DNA of 64,000 bases, taken from NCBI GenBank assembly GCA_009760855.2, contig WPIO01000066.1:826501-890500 (forward strand). Reading direction: 5' to 3'. The translations under genes and the position numbers were made by a program. Under the pieces are notes generated by a model. That model was not told the origin of the DNA and did no database searches. It saw only the letters and a program-made list of their open reading frames with translations. Every line of letters starts with the position of its first letter. The stretch's first letter is position 1. The stretch comes from Cristatella mucedo (taxonomy: Eukaryota; Bryozoa; Phylactolaemata; Cristatellidae). Shown piece by piece: positions 34,107 to 45,159 of this stretch.

Positions 34107-35758
34107 TCTAAGTGCGTATAAATTGTTTTAACCTCCACGCTAAGCTTAGCTTGGAGTGGAAATCAACGACACATGTACTGACTAGGTAAGTAGAAAAACA
34201 TCCAACGTGCATGGCTTGCAAAATGAGCGTGCTTTGACCTAGGGGTTTTAAGACTGGTAAATGTAGCTCATGCCATAAAAGTGGCAAACACATTTCTGAA
34301 TTCAGCCTCGTTATCCAAATAATCTTCGTTTTCCTAAATCCAGCCTCTTACAACGGATCGTATCATACTAATCGTAACCTTAGCCATTAATAGTACCGAC
34401 TTTTTTTTATTTTCAAGCAGTCCTCGAATTCCGCCATCCAGCTACAAAATGCCTCTTATTTTCAAGCAGTCTCTACACTCTGAAATCCGGTCATTGTACA
34501 GCCCAACATCGATTCTGATATGTGTAAGGCCGTTTGGCAGTTTCATAGCCGAGTTCAGGGGGCCGGCGGCTAACTCCCACTATGGCTCGCTACTATATAT
34601 CAGTTCTAGGTCATTACGCCGGGCCCTCCGGTAACAGTGGTTCACGTGTGATTGATCGGGTACACAACACTTTATATAATACACACGCATGCGCTATACA
34701 AAGGAGGGCACTAAGCAAGCCTACAGAGGAAGGTCCTATACAAAGTAAACTACAGGGGTGCGGGATGACGCCGCAAGCACGAACAAACGTGTTAGTGCTC
34801 AGTCGGCTTCCACAGTCGCACAGTCGCAGGACTCCGTCTCACCAGTACAAGCGTACGCCGTCCAAGACCCGGCTAGCTGAGTACTCTGTGATAGACGGAG
34901 CGGACGTCCAATACTGTCGAGAGCTTCCGCCTTAAGAGAGCGAGCACGTTGTACCCAGTTCCGGTCCTCGGAACTCTGGGAGCTGACCCCAGGCTTCACC
35001 CTTCCGGGGCAAGGCGACGCCCTACATATCGAATGTCAGTGGGTCCGCCTACTCCAGGGTACAGTCTGGCGCTCGGCAAACGGCTGGCTCGACTTCGTTT
35101 TCCGGATGTGCAAAGGGGATGACGTCGGCCGCTATAGGAGGTCGGCAGTAGCTCCCGTCACAATGGGGCACGGTGTAAATGGCCGAACCACATATTGGTG
35201 CATCCAGGCAGGAAATTGAGGAAACTAGGTGTCTCCATTGCCAAGGCAGATGAGCTTTTATTTACTAACCGTGCGGACTTCATACAGTCCCTTAAAAGAG
35301 AAATAAATCTCCTTCGGAGCACTTTATGCACGCTGTAAAAGTAGCGCCTCAATTGATTTCTGTTAACGGGCACAACTCCAGCACGCGAAAGCAAACTCCA
35401 AATCCTTCACTCTAACGGAGAAAATGCCGCAACGAAACGGGTGGATTTCAGGCATTTCTTAAAGTGGTGTCTTTTCGGGGAATGTCACGATGTTAGTTAG
35501 GAGTGAATTGGCTGCGTTTGATCTCATTTACGGAATTGGTCGCTGCGATCTGAGATCCGCCTAGCGAGGATGGTTGCACTATAAAGGTGGGCTTGTTTCT
35601 ACTCCTTCATGGCCGACTGCGACGGAAACGAGAGTGCAAGCGTTGCCTAGGAGTGCTCCCCTCAACGACATTCGGACTAAGTGGTTGCTAGGAAAGAGTT
35701 TCCTGCACCGCATTTTAAGCCTAGGAGTGCCTAGTGAGTCGTGGCGTTGTCGACGACG
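34107..35758. other. Unassigned, becomes GC-richer to the right
   Basis: No gene is supported. 34,560-35,060 has a TATA-like CTACTATATATCAG and CACTTTATATAATAC but no matching repeat or coding signal. Confidence 0.35.
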
Positions 35759-36110
35759 GATGTATTGAGTGATCTAGCAGCCGTCGTGCATGCTGATCCA
35801 GAGCACGTGGTGTTGAGAGAGATAGAGAGTGGATAGCGTGCGTGCAGGCCGACGCACAGGCAGAAAGTGAATTGTGTGGCGAGGAACGCGTCACGTGCGG
35901 GCAAGGAGCGTTCCCGTTGGGCGAACGGAACGTCGGCTGGGGGTGGACCCACGTGACGGCGATCGCACGCCCACTAGGCCGCTAATGCAGGTTATATTTC
36001 GCGTCGTCTGCTGCGATTGATCGATCTCTCATGTGCGTGCCGTTGAGAGGAATAAAGCAGAGTCTCGTTTACCGAGAACGAGCGCCCGCTGCGTCTCCGC
36101 GAGACTCCAA
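35759..36110 (+). mobile_element. LTR-like promoter/poly(A) unit (tentative)
   Basis: Starts TGTATTGAG and ends AATTACAACA. It contains GGTTATATTTCG (TATA-like, 35,991) and GAGGAATAAAGCAG (AATAAA, 36,050-36,055) in the order expected for an LTR. TGGAGCCACCGTCCC follows a few bases later at a primer-site-like distance. No second LTR or retroelement protein is seen, so it may equally be a promoter region. Confidence 0.3.
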
Positions 36111-36941
36111 TTACAACAGCCGCCGCTGGAGCCACCGTCCCACAACACGATGCGCCGAGATGCACGCACCCTGAGCAGCGGGGGACCGCTTGCCACCTCG
36201 ACTGCCCTACTGGCACTGGGCGCCCGTGTACAACAGAACCCCCTCCACCGCAAGCACACTGGTTTCGTGCTTTTGCAGGTGCGACGCCGCGCTTACTACG
36301 CCAGAACGGCTGGCGTAGGATTGCGAGGGCGCCGGCGACGGCGCAGCCTTGCCTCCCAGGAGCCGGCCGTAGGGACTACGTAATGCAGCTGCAGCAGCTG
36401 CGGCGGCGGATTGCCAGAGGCGGCCTGGTCGCACCGAAGAAATATCGCAGCTGTGGCTGCGACAGCTGAGCGGGATGCGTTGTGTGTAGGGAGGGGTGGG
36501 CTGGTCGGACCAGTGTCGCATGACGATCGTTCGAGTGCCCAAAATCGCGAAACGGCCGCCCACAGCCAGGGGCTTCCGGTCTGTAGTCGCAGACTTGCAC
36601 AAACTTCTAGCCTCCTGGCCGCTTCTTTCCAGCATTCGATTGATATCGTAGAGCTCCCATTTGACGGCCGCATTCACGTCGCGGCAGCAGTCGTCCACCG
36701 AAACTACCGGGAAATCTCTAGCCACACTGAAGGTCGCTCATTCGCGACGAGCGAGCGCTGGCCACGTTCACATTTTTTCCGAGTCGTGTTTTTTTCTTAA
36801 TCTCCAGATTAAAATGTGAAGCATACAGTTGGGCCGAACGCTACTTGCACGATCTGCTTAACGCACTTCGAGAGCAACGATTTCCGCGAGCGCACTTTAG
36901 CTTCTCTCCGCCTGCTTCAACTTCTCTCTCGGCTCACGCTT
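36111..36941. other. GC-rich region, unresolved
   Basis: Long open frames on both strands reflect GC content. None shows a recognisable domain. One minus frame (36,207-36,725) has an Ala run and 'GGKAAPSPAPSQSY', but no paired splice sites convinced me. Confidence 0.35.
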
Positions 36942-37147
36942 ATAATAATAATAATATAATATAATATAATAATATAATATAATAATAATTCACTTGATAA
37001 AGCGCCCTCAGAGAACTTAATCTCTCTCTAGGCGCTTTACATTTGCTTTAAAGTGAAATTCAATTGAATGGTACGTAAAATCATGCTTGAAAAACAAGCA
37101 AAATGAAAAGCATGGTTAGGGGTGACATTCATAGGGTCAGCATGCAA
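36942..37147 (-). mobile_element. LINE-B 3' end, minus
   Basis: AATAATATAATATAATA tail (36,942-36,989), then the hairpin (AAAGCGCCCTCAG..TCTAGGCGCTTTACATT). The 3' untranslated landmarks follow: GAATGGTACGTAAAATCATG, AACAAGCAAAATGAAAAGCA and GGGTCAGCATGCAAC. Confidence 0.8.
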
Positions 37148-38320
37148 CGCTTGCCTCGCACCACTCAAAAAAGAGGTGTCGTCGAGCTCGCTCGCTCTCC
37201 GTCTGCGCTCACTGAATCATAGCGCGGTAAAACCTTCAGCACTGCAGCTTCGCCCAAAATAAGCTCCGCTGCTCCGCTGCCGCTTTTTCCTCTCCGCCCC
37301 TTCCGCTCTACCTGCGCCCGGCCTGGTTTAGCTTAGCTCTGCCCCAAAATGTTTCGCCTCGCTGTCGCGAGCTTAGCCAGGCCGTGAGTGCTCACGCACG
37401 AAGGCGGCAGTGCGCCCGAGAGACTGGCTATCGATGCCCTACGACGCACGAGCGGCGAATAACGACGACGACGACGGCTGCATTGTATGCGAGCGACCGA
37501 CGCAGGCGGGCGAGCGTGAAGAGCGCGTCGACGTAGCCATCGGGTAGGCACGCCCATTACCAGGCGGACCGTCGGCTAGAGTAAAAACCACGTGAAAGCG
37601 ATGCCGCGCCTACCAGGGCATCAACACTTCGCCATCCGGCTTTACATTACCTCCAATCTGTGGGGCGGGAGGAAAGCGTTGCTCCATTCGCTCAAGCTTC
37701 CCGCCATCCGTTCAAAATCCGCAAAAAGCTATACCCCGCCTGAAATAAAAAGAGCCGCCTTGTTCACGTCGCTCTACCTTCCAGCCTGACGTAGCCTCGC
37801 TCCGTCCGATATATCTTCGTCTTGCTTGCTTTAGTTTCGCCATGCCTACTGCATCGTCACCTCACGCTTTAGCGTAACTCGGCACAAATAAGCATTGCTC
37901 GGTCATGCGATCTTAGTCGAGTGAGCCTCGACTTCGCTTGTACCTAACACCGCCCGAAACAGCGTCGTCTCGCTCGCTTTAGCCAGGCGCCGCCCGTTTA
38001 AAGGGCTAGCTATTTAAACCGCCTCTTTTATTTAGCGACAGAAGAGTCCTAGCAAATAGCTATCCCAGCCGCATGCAGTGGACAAGAAAGTATCGCACAC
38101 AGCAGAACTCCAACACGCAACCCGGGACGTGAACAGCGGGCACGTTGTGGACTGGGCGAACACGCTAGTACAAAAGTCGCACGGCTCGCTTTAGCTTTGC
38201 TCCGCCTGAAACATCCTCCCCGCGATTAATTTAGCTTCGACCTCCCGATTAAACTTCGCCGGGCCTGATTTAGTTTCGCTCTACCCGAATTAGCGTCGCC
38301 CCACCGCCCACACTGTAGCC
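37148..38320. repeat. Degenerate interspersed motif 'TTTAGCTTCGCTCCGCCTGA'
   Basis: Variants recur irregularly: TTTAGTTTCGCCATGCC, TTTAGCTTTGCTCCGCCTGA, TTTAGCTTCGACCTCCCGAT, TTTAGTTTCGCTCTACCCGA, CTTCGCCGGGCCTGAT. Looser copies lie at 36,888-36,940 and 52,910-52,975. It looks like a decayed minisatellite. A SINE-2-like remnant (CCGCCTCTTTTATTTAGCGA, AGAAGAGTCCTAGC, CTCCAACACGCAACCC) lies at 38,020-38,125. Confidence 0.5.
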
Positions 38321-39995
38321 CCAGCCGCTCAAGCTTTGAAGGGCCATTCATGATTTCGCATCGATCAGCATGGAAGAGCGGAAATAAGGTAAGAGATGAC
38401 ATAACTGCATCAACCTTTTTTCCACCATTTTCGTTTCTCGAGGACATTTTATTAGGGTCTAAAAATTGGGCTGCCTATTTCCGCTTAATGGAATCGCCAT
38501 ATTTTTATCAGAGTTCTAAATGTAGCAGATAGTTGCTGATTTTTTCGAGCAGAAGCACACTATAAATTGCTAACGTTAAGGTTGAGGGTCCCTTCAGGTT
38601 CCATAGATGAGCTGGAGTTCAAAATCGGAAAGGAAAGTCTAAACCTCAATATTTTCAGTGCTGCCTAATTCTGCTTACGTCGGGATTGCCTGCAGAATTT
38701 TCAAAAGTTACTTCGGCTCGCCCGACGTTAATGTTAACACCTACATAGGTAATATGTTAAAACCTACATAGGTAATACTTTCCGCCAACAAAGACTTCCT
38801 TGGTGATGTAGCCCTTGCCGTAGCTGACCCAGTGCCGTACGGATAAAGGAAATGATAGCAATGAATTCAAATCGAATGACTTGCGAGAATCTTTTATACT
38901 GTGTAACATACCCACAAATATATTTTAAAGCAATCTGTGAATACTTTCGTTTTCAACTCTATCCCGTAGTGAGTCGGGATTTTGTCACTTTTTTTAATAA
39001 AAAAGAAATGTCAAAATGGATCGGATTTCATAGGCAGCGTAATCCTTACATCATTGCAGCATATTTCTAGCTCCTGACTCAAGTCTGACAAGATTGACAT
39101 CTCATTCAAATAAAATTTGCAGAAGATTTATAGTTTTTATCTTTTTGCTGAGGATGATCCATGCACCTTTTTATTGAGTGGCTATTAAATTTTGCTTTAA
39201 CAAGTGTTGGCTATATGTTGTACAAGGTTTTTTGTACTAGTTAGGCAGTCCGTGCGTGATAATATGCTCTCAATTAAATACAGAATATTAATTTCGTAAT
39301 AAGCTGTATACATTTGCTAATTTAATTTTTTCATAGGCAGTCCTACGTTTTTAAAATATTCAGCCCATTTACTCTGTTGCAGTCAGTATTAGGAAAACCA
39401 TGAATATATTTTACGTCAACTATTAGAAATTTCGAATACAACTAGCGATTTTTCCTCGCAATCAACTGCATCACTGCTTCGGATATTGCAATACGAGTCG
39501 TTTTTGATGAGACATAAAACATTATTAGCACAATATTCAAACAAGCATGTAAATAATAGCAGGGTTTTCAAGTCCAAAAAAATTTGAAACGAATCTCGCA
39601 TTAAAATTCTATTCCCGACGGGGCAGTTTGCTGTACATAGCTTCCTGCAGAATTTCATCTTCCCCCATGGTTTCTGTGTAGCTGATAATATCTCCATTGT
39701 CGATATTTGTCGTCACTTTTAAAACCTTCAAGAAAAGAAAATACTGGATCTTCTTGAACTAATTCACTGATGATCAAAACTTCAATCTATTATTATGGTG
39801 GGTACACAAGAGGCTTCCAGTCAATGCATTAACCAAGGCCCTATGTGATTGCAAAAATACACTGGCTGCATATACATGCACTTGGCTGCTTTAAGGACAA
39901 TTAATGATAGAATGAATGACCGGTCGTCGACATAACCCAATAGTTGACCTCTCGAATGACAAAACTTGCTGACGTTTTTTGGGATTCTATGGATT
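38321..39995. other. No gene seen
   Basis: AT-rich, with two near-identical AACCTACATAGGTAATA.TT units at 38,735-38,780. No exon or element recognised. Confidence 0.4.
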
Positions 39996-40465
39996 TTGGA
40001 TGCTCTATTCCTCTGCTCAAAGACGGTTGGGTAAAGAAAAATCTGCTCTGCATCTCCTATACTGTAAAACTCGCTACCATAATTCATAGGCAATAACATC
40101 TACTATTCTTTTGTCGACTGCGACAACTCCTTTCCAACTATCCTGAACTTCCACGTTACTCACTATCACAAGTGCCCTCCTGATTCAGCTAGGCTGTTCA
40201 TTGATCACTGTGCTGATTCTTCTTGCTGTATTTGCTTAGATCTTGAAACACCTCTAAAGCTTCCAACGGCAGCCTCTACAAGTACCTTAAGCTCTTTTGT
40301 ACCAAGTAAAGAAAGCTCAATTTCTCTCTGCTTAATGGCAAGAAACCTGTTGGCGAACGAATGCCTGCCGGATGCCGCGTAGGCTCTGAGTGTGCCATAG
40401 AAACATTTCCTGTGTGATAGCCACTTATCGGTATGGCCTTGTGGAGTTGCAGGCGGCGATACATT
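39996..40465 (+). mobile_element. Old LINE-A 3' fragment
   Basis: TTCCTCTGCTCAAAGACGGT, AACTCGCTACCATAATTCAT, TACTCACTATCACAAGTGCC, then TTGGCGAACGAATGCCTGCC and a final TTGTGGAGTTGCAGGCGGCG ATACATT. More diverged than the other copies, with an unrelated stretch at about 40,205-40,345. Confidence 0.65.
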
Positions 40466-40965
40466 ATAATAAGTTAAACGTCCTTAGCAAAAGCCACGGC
40501 CATGCCAGCAAAGCAATCGCGAGTCGAATACCTTATAGCTGTCAACACAGGGCATGTTGTCTTCGATGAAGTTTTACCTTACATACATAACATATTTGCC
40601 ACCTTGCTAACGAGCTGCACGGCTGCAGTAAAAATGTCAACGTACTTCTAGCAGGTCATGCAAAAAGCACCTGGCAGCTCCTACATTGTATGCGTCCATA
40701 AAAAAGAATTTAACGAAGTGCACGCTTCCAAAAGTGACATCATCCACTCTACCTTTTTCACAGACTATCACAGCTATCAAGACATTTTGCTCAATAACGA
40801 AAACGGTAGAATCCAAGGAAAAAAGAATTTCTACGGTCGCACAAAGACTCCATTCCTCGTTCAACAGAAATATACCGCAGTAATCTCGTCATCCGGCTAG
40901 GTTTGGCCGGCATGTCACGTTAGGTTGAAAATTGACACCGTCGCTGACTGATAAGCATCCGAGCA

Positions 40966-41242
40966 ATTCTTACGCAACGACAACTACTCTACTACTGCCG
41001 ACTATGGCTCATCCTTTTCAGTGGTTCTGAGCTGCTACTTCGATGACACTCCCTACCTCAACTGCTCTCCTGACTCTGCTATGCTTCCCAATTTCTCTTT
41101 GTTGCGTGAGACCAAGTGTGTTGGCTACCGAATGCGTACCGAAAGCCGCTTATGCTATGAGTGCGCTATACAAAACTCTCCTGCGTAACACCCACATAGT
41201 CTTTGTGACTTTGTGGAGCTGCAGACAGAGATCCGTTACATT
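40966..41242 (+). mobile_element. LINE-A 3' fragment
   Basis: Starts CAATTCTTACGCAACGAC, ends GCAGACAGAGATCCGTTACA then TTACAT. Same 5' truncation point as the copy at 25,804. Confidence 0.85.
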
Positions 41243-41612
41243 ACATATTGTAGAAGCGAGTTCCACTGTCTAGGGCCTGTAGAGCTAAAGCTTCTGTCGA
41301 CAACGATCTGTAAGCCTAGGAATGGGACAGCTAATGCATTGTCCACACAGGACCTGAGGGCGCGAACAGGCTGAAACTGATGCAGCAGTTCAGCTAGGTA
41401 CGAAGGAGCCAAGCCGTGGTGAGCCTTGTGGGTCAGCGTAAGAACCTTGCTCTGAATCCGTTGGTCACCCGGCATCCATCTTAGCTCTTTTCGCAAAGGA
41501 GACACGTGCTCAAACTTTTGGGACTTAGACTGGCCTTGCAGCCTTATTCATAGTCAGCTGCAGTGGCCTAATCGCTTTTTTGGTAGCCCAGCCAATAGGG
41601 AATTGCAACTTC
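41243..41612 (-). mobile_element. LINE-A fragment, inverted, adjoining the previous one
   Basis: On the minus strand it reads from TTGGCTGGGCTACCAAAAA (41,590) to GTGGAACTCGCTTCTACA (41,243). It carries LTLTHKAHHGLAPSYLAELLHQF. It stops at the element coordinate where the + fragment at 40,966 begins. Confidence 0.85.
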
Positions 41613-42833
41613 AAATAATGGCCATAGTGATGGTAGGAGCAATTCCCACCAGTTTTCATATGGTATGCAACAGACGATCCATACCGAACGTCAATTTATA
41701 TGAGTAGCATGCAACGTCCAGTCGGGATAGTAATGATAAGGGTGTGAACTTTAAAAGCTTGTCTGTTAATCACTTGATTATTGTGTGCTAGAAATTACTA
41801 TCTTTCCACCGAAACCCTAAAAATCATTGCTAAAGGATATACCCGTGAGAGATATTTATGTTCATGGTAGGAAACATTCAAAAGCCTACAAGTATGATTC
41901 TTACGCCAGAATTAATTAAAAACCAGACACAGGAAGACAGTCGTGGCCCTAAGTTTAGTTAGATCTCTAGATCATAACCATACACAGATTAATGCGTAGT
42001 TACTCGAGGAAAATCGCATGAGGAACAAAAAGACAGACAATTGCACTGGCGCAAATAAAAATCTAACCGAAACAAATACTTCTTGAGTGTAGACTTACAA
42101 AAGGCAGGAAGGACTTACAGTGCAGGAAGTGACCGTAGCAGACAGCAAGCTCTGGACTAGTGGGAGGGAGATGGCGGCGACATGACTAGATGATGGCGAT
42201 GAGGGCGCCAGTAAGGGATTCAGCGCTCAGAGGGTGCTATGAAAACCATTCATTACTATTATCATTGTTATTTATTGGTTTTTAGTTTTCAGAACGGCGA
42301 GGAGTAGAATCCAACTAGCAGGTGGTTAATAAAAAAGGTCTACGTGCTCGGCTCCAAACCGCTTAAACAGATGGTATTCCGGAACACTTAAGCAACCCAA
42401 CCACATAAGCCATTAGTAGGACACTGTCTTAAATTTGTTATTTAGACATCCTTAAGAGTGGCTGCGTGCAAACAACGACCACAAACTATTTTCAGAATCC
42501 TATACCACTTAATGAATGGGTCGCGTTAACGTATATCTTGGACGCCGTTCAGCCCCGCTCACTCTGGCTGTGTGAGAATTGAAGTTACCACTGCACTGCG
42601 ACAGCATTTAAAGCAGCCCATTCGAACAAGTGTTGAATCTATTGTTTTTTATTAATTAGCTATATTCATAATTATAATTAGCATTATCAGTAAACCCAGT
42701 GGCCAAGCCAGGATTTTCATCTTAGTATGAGAGACGAGGAGAATCTTTATGTAGGAGGCAAGACCCCAAAATTTGTCTGTACTAGAGGCTAGACCCACAG
42801 CTAAAGAAAAAACTGCAGCACGAAATCAAAACC
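41613..42833. other. Intergenic, downstream of the minus-strand gene
   Basis: No gene seen. AT-rich. Confidence 0.4.
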
Positions 42834-42839
42834 TTTATT
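42834..42839 (-). promoter_or_regulatory. Polyadenylation signal AATAAA
   Basis: Minus-strand AATAAA 35-37 bases after the stop codon of exon G, followed by a T-rich stretch (GCAGTTTTTTCTTTAG). Confidence 0.65.
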
Positions 42840-42873
42840 CGGCATCAACTCAACATCGGCCAACTAAGTGCTA

Positions 42874-42986
42874 TTAACGCCTAACTTTGATGTTGGTGAC
42901 GGTTTTAGGCGTGAGAATAGGGGGCCGCCCTGGTCTCTGCTCTGCTGTTGGTGGAAGAATGATCTCCGCCTCCTCTGGGTCAGCCA
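42874..42986 (-). CDS. Exon G (last exon) of the candidate gene
   Basis: Acceptor ATTTCTGCAG before TGGCTGACCC. Two frames are open. The frame needing one base from the previous exon reads VADPEEAEIILPPTAEQ... to KTVTNIKVRR and stops at TAA 42,874-42,876. It continues the acidic character of exon F and looks like a real C-terminus. The frame in strict phase with exon F reads WLTQRRRRSFFHQQQ... and stops at TAG 42,864-42,866. One extra base at the F-G junction would restore the first, so a sequencing or assembly error, a missed small exon or true use of the second frame are all possible. A transcript would decide. Confidence 0.6.
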
Positions 42987-43093
42987 CTGCAGAAATTATT
43001 ATGAATGGACATATGAGCTAAGGAAAAATTAGTCCGCTATAGTCTGAAAATGAGTATGGCTGTAATATTTGTGTGACTGCAGGTGGCTCCTAC

Positions 43094-43162
43094 CTTCTCT
43101 TCCGGCTCGGTTTCCGGAGTATTCACTTCGCCTCGGCGTCCTCTACGGCGTGCTGTAGCCAA
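43094..43162 (-). CDS. Exon F of the candidate gene
   Basis: 69 nt between TCCTTTTTTCAG and GTAGGA. Only one frame is free of stops; it is in phase 0 and reads LATARRRGRRGEVNTPETE then PEEK. A basic cluster is followed by an acidic stretch. The basic run RRRGRR could bind phosphate-rich partners or be a cleavage or nuclear-type signal; this is a guess. The phase agrees with the donor of exon E. Confidence 0.65.
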
Positions 43163-44756
43163 CTGAAAAAAGGATACGGAGAAAGAACATTCAGATTTCC
43201 CTACTAGCTGTACTCTTGTTCACCCAGTAATGCCCGAGTATTGGGCCAATCTCAATTACGAAAGTAGCCCAAGCTTTCGTATCGAGTTAGCCAGCACTGC
43301 ATTTACTTCGGCATGTGAGCGCTGCCCTAAGTATGTGAACAATCGCCAACAAGAAAAAGTGGTCTCTTCTAAACTCATATGAGATTTAGTATCTCACTTA
43401 GGACTTGTAAAAACTAAGCTGGGAATGCGAAACTTCTCGCTAAAATGCCAAAACTTGCTTAAAAGGGGAAACAGCTTTGTTGAAATGTATTGTTAGCTTT
43501 TAAATGTGTATGCGAACATAATTGATTATATGTGCGGTATTTTCTTAAACCTTGAACCTATCACATTGTTGGTTGGTGGCCATTATAACTCAAGAACCAC
43601 GAATCATGAATATCGATTGTGATTTTGCAAGCCGTCATTTAATTCTACGTGTGGTCGAGGCAGTCCAGCGTATATGTTACCCATACCCAAAAGTAATGAG
43701 TCTTTTGTAACCTATTGCAACACTTCCCTATAAGGCGATCCGGGCCGGACAGTCGTTGTGGCTAGAGCTGTGCCTAAGCAGTTGAGCCTCCAGTGGGCCA
43801 CGCCCTACGTGGAATTTCACGCCGCTGCAGGTCAGTCACCGGCTAGCACTCTCGAAATCCAGCTTACTCCGGTCTCGGGAGAAAGGCTTTCTGACCCAAT
43901 TGCTCTTCGTCGCTTTGCAGATTTGGAAATCTCGCGGCCGCACCCTGCTGTACGTTCAGTGCTTTCCTAAGCTTCTATGCAACGAAAGGCCTTTGCATTT
44001 TGAGCACTACCGCTATTGTGACCTTGGCTTCGAGGATTCGTGCCCGAATCTTGTCGCCATCTAGCGTATTAGGGTGGATTCACGATTTATGGCCGATTCG
44101 CTTTTCGCGAACTTCGCCTACCGTTATCTTTGCCGGCTTGTTTTTTCCACTTTCAATATGAACCCCGGTCGTCGCGCTTTCGTCCTCGCTGTCGGCACCG
44201 CTGTGGCGAAACCTTGCAGGGTCATAGGGCGAACGTTGAGCCCGGTGCATAGCCCTCGAGGTCGAGGTCACGGCTAGGTCGTGCTCGTACTTCGTCATGT
44301 GACGAAGCCTCCTATTCGGATCGACGCTCGGGTCGACGTAGCGAGCCGCCGAGACGCCTCCTCCGCCCGCCAGTGCGAACGCATCCGGTCCGAGGTGACA
44401 TACGCAAGCCGAGCGGCACGCACCAGAACTCGACGGCTTGCCGAGGATCCATTGACAGAATCTCGAGAGACACGACGGACGCTACGGAGCGGAGGCCAAA
44501 GGAAAAATATTAGGCTGCTCGCCAGAGCCTCGACTTGGGCGGCTAGAATCGGAGCTACTGCCCCGACTCGTTCGGTCGCAGCGTTTGCGCTGCTGCCATG
44601 TTGCTAGCGACCGAACTCGAGATTGCGATTTCGTTCAATGATAGGCTACAGGCTGACACGGCGGTGGTCACAGCTAAGCAGCAACAGCTTCGCAGCCGCT
44701 GTCTCTAGCTGGGCCACGAAGCTCAAAAAAGGCGCTGCACCAACGTTGCAGTAATA

Positions 44757-44960
44757 ATAAAAATATTAATAATAATAATAATACACTTGACAAAGCGCTC
44801 TCATAGAACTCAATCTCTTTCTAGGCACTTTACGTTTGCTGCAATGGGAAACGCGATTGAACGGTGAGTAAAATGATGCTTGATAAGCAACATGAATTAC
44901 ATGGTTAGAGGTGTCATGCACAGGGTCAACATGCAACTGTGGTTAGTGGCAGCGTGCACA
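44757..44960 (-). mobile_element. LINE-B 3' end, minus, in the E-F intron
   Basis: AATAATAATAATAATACAC tail, hairpin (CAAAGCGCTCTCA..TTTCTAGGCACTTTACG), then CTTGATAAGCAACATGAATT and GTGTCATGCACAGGGTCAAC. Confidence 0.8.
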
Positions 44961-45037
44961 GCTGCCCACTCCGAAACCGTCGCATGCACAGCTGCCCACT
45001 CCGAAACCGTCTCCACAGCTGCCCACTCCGAAACCAT
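44959..45037. repeat. Three-unit tandem repeat
   Basis: AGCTGCCCACTCCGAAACC occurs three times (44,960, 44,990 and about 45,015), separated by GTCGCATGCAC and GTCTCCAC. Confidence 0.9.
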
Positions 45038-45159
45038 CGCGCTCAGAAATTACCGGGCTGCGAAGCGTCGGGGCTCTGCAGCCATCGCGTTCAGTCGCCG
45101 CCGCCGCCGCCGCCGCCGCCGCGCCAAAGCCGCCACGGCTTCGTCGAGGACGCGCTCAC

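Noticed and set aside
36207-36725. 172-codon minus frame in GC-rich DNA
   Set aside because: No domain, overlapping open frames on both strands, and no convincing splice pair. Left as unresolved rather than called a gene.
40966-41612. Simple twin-priming inversion
   Set aside because: In twin priming the inverted 5' half precedes the 3' half; here it follows the 3' tail, so that model alone does not explain it.
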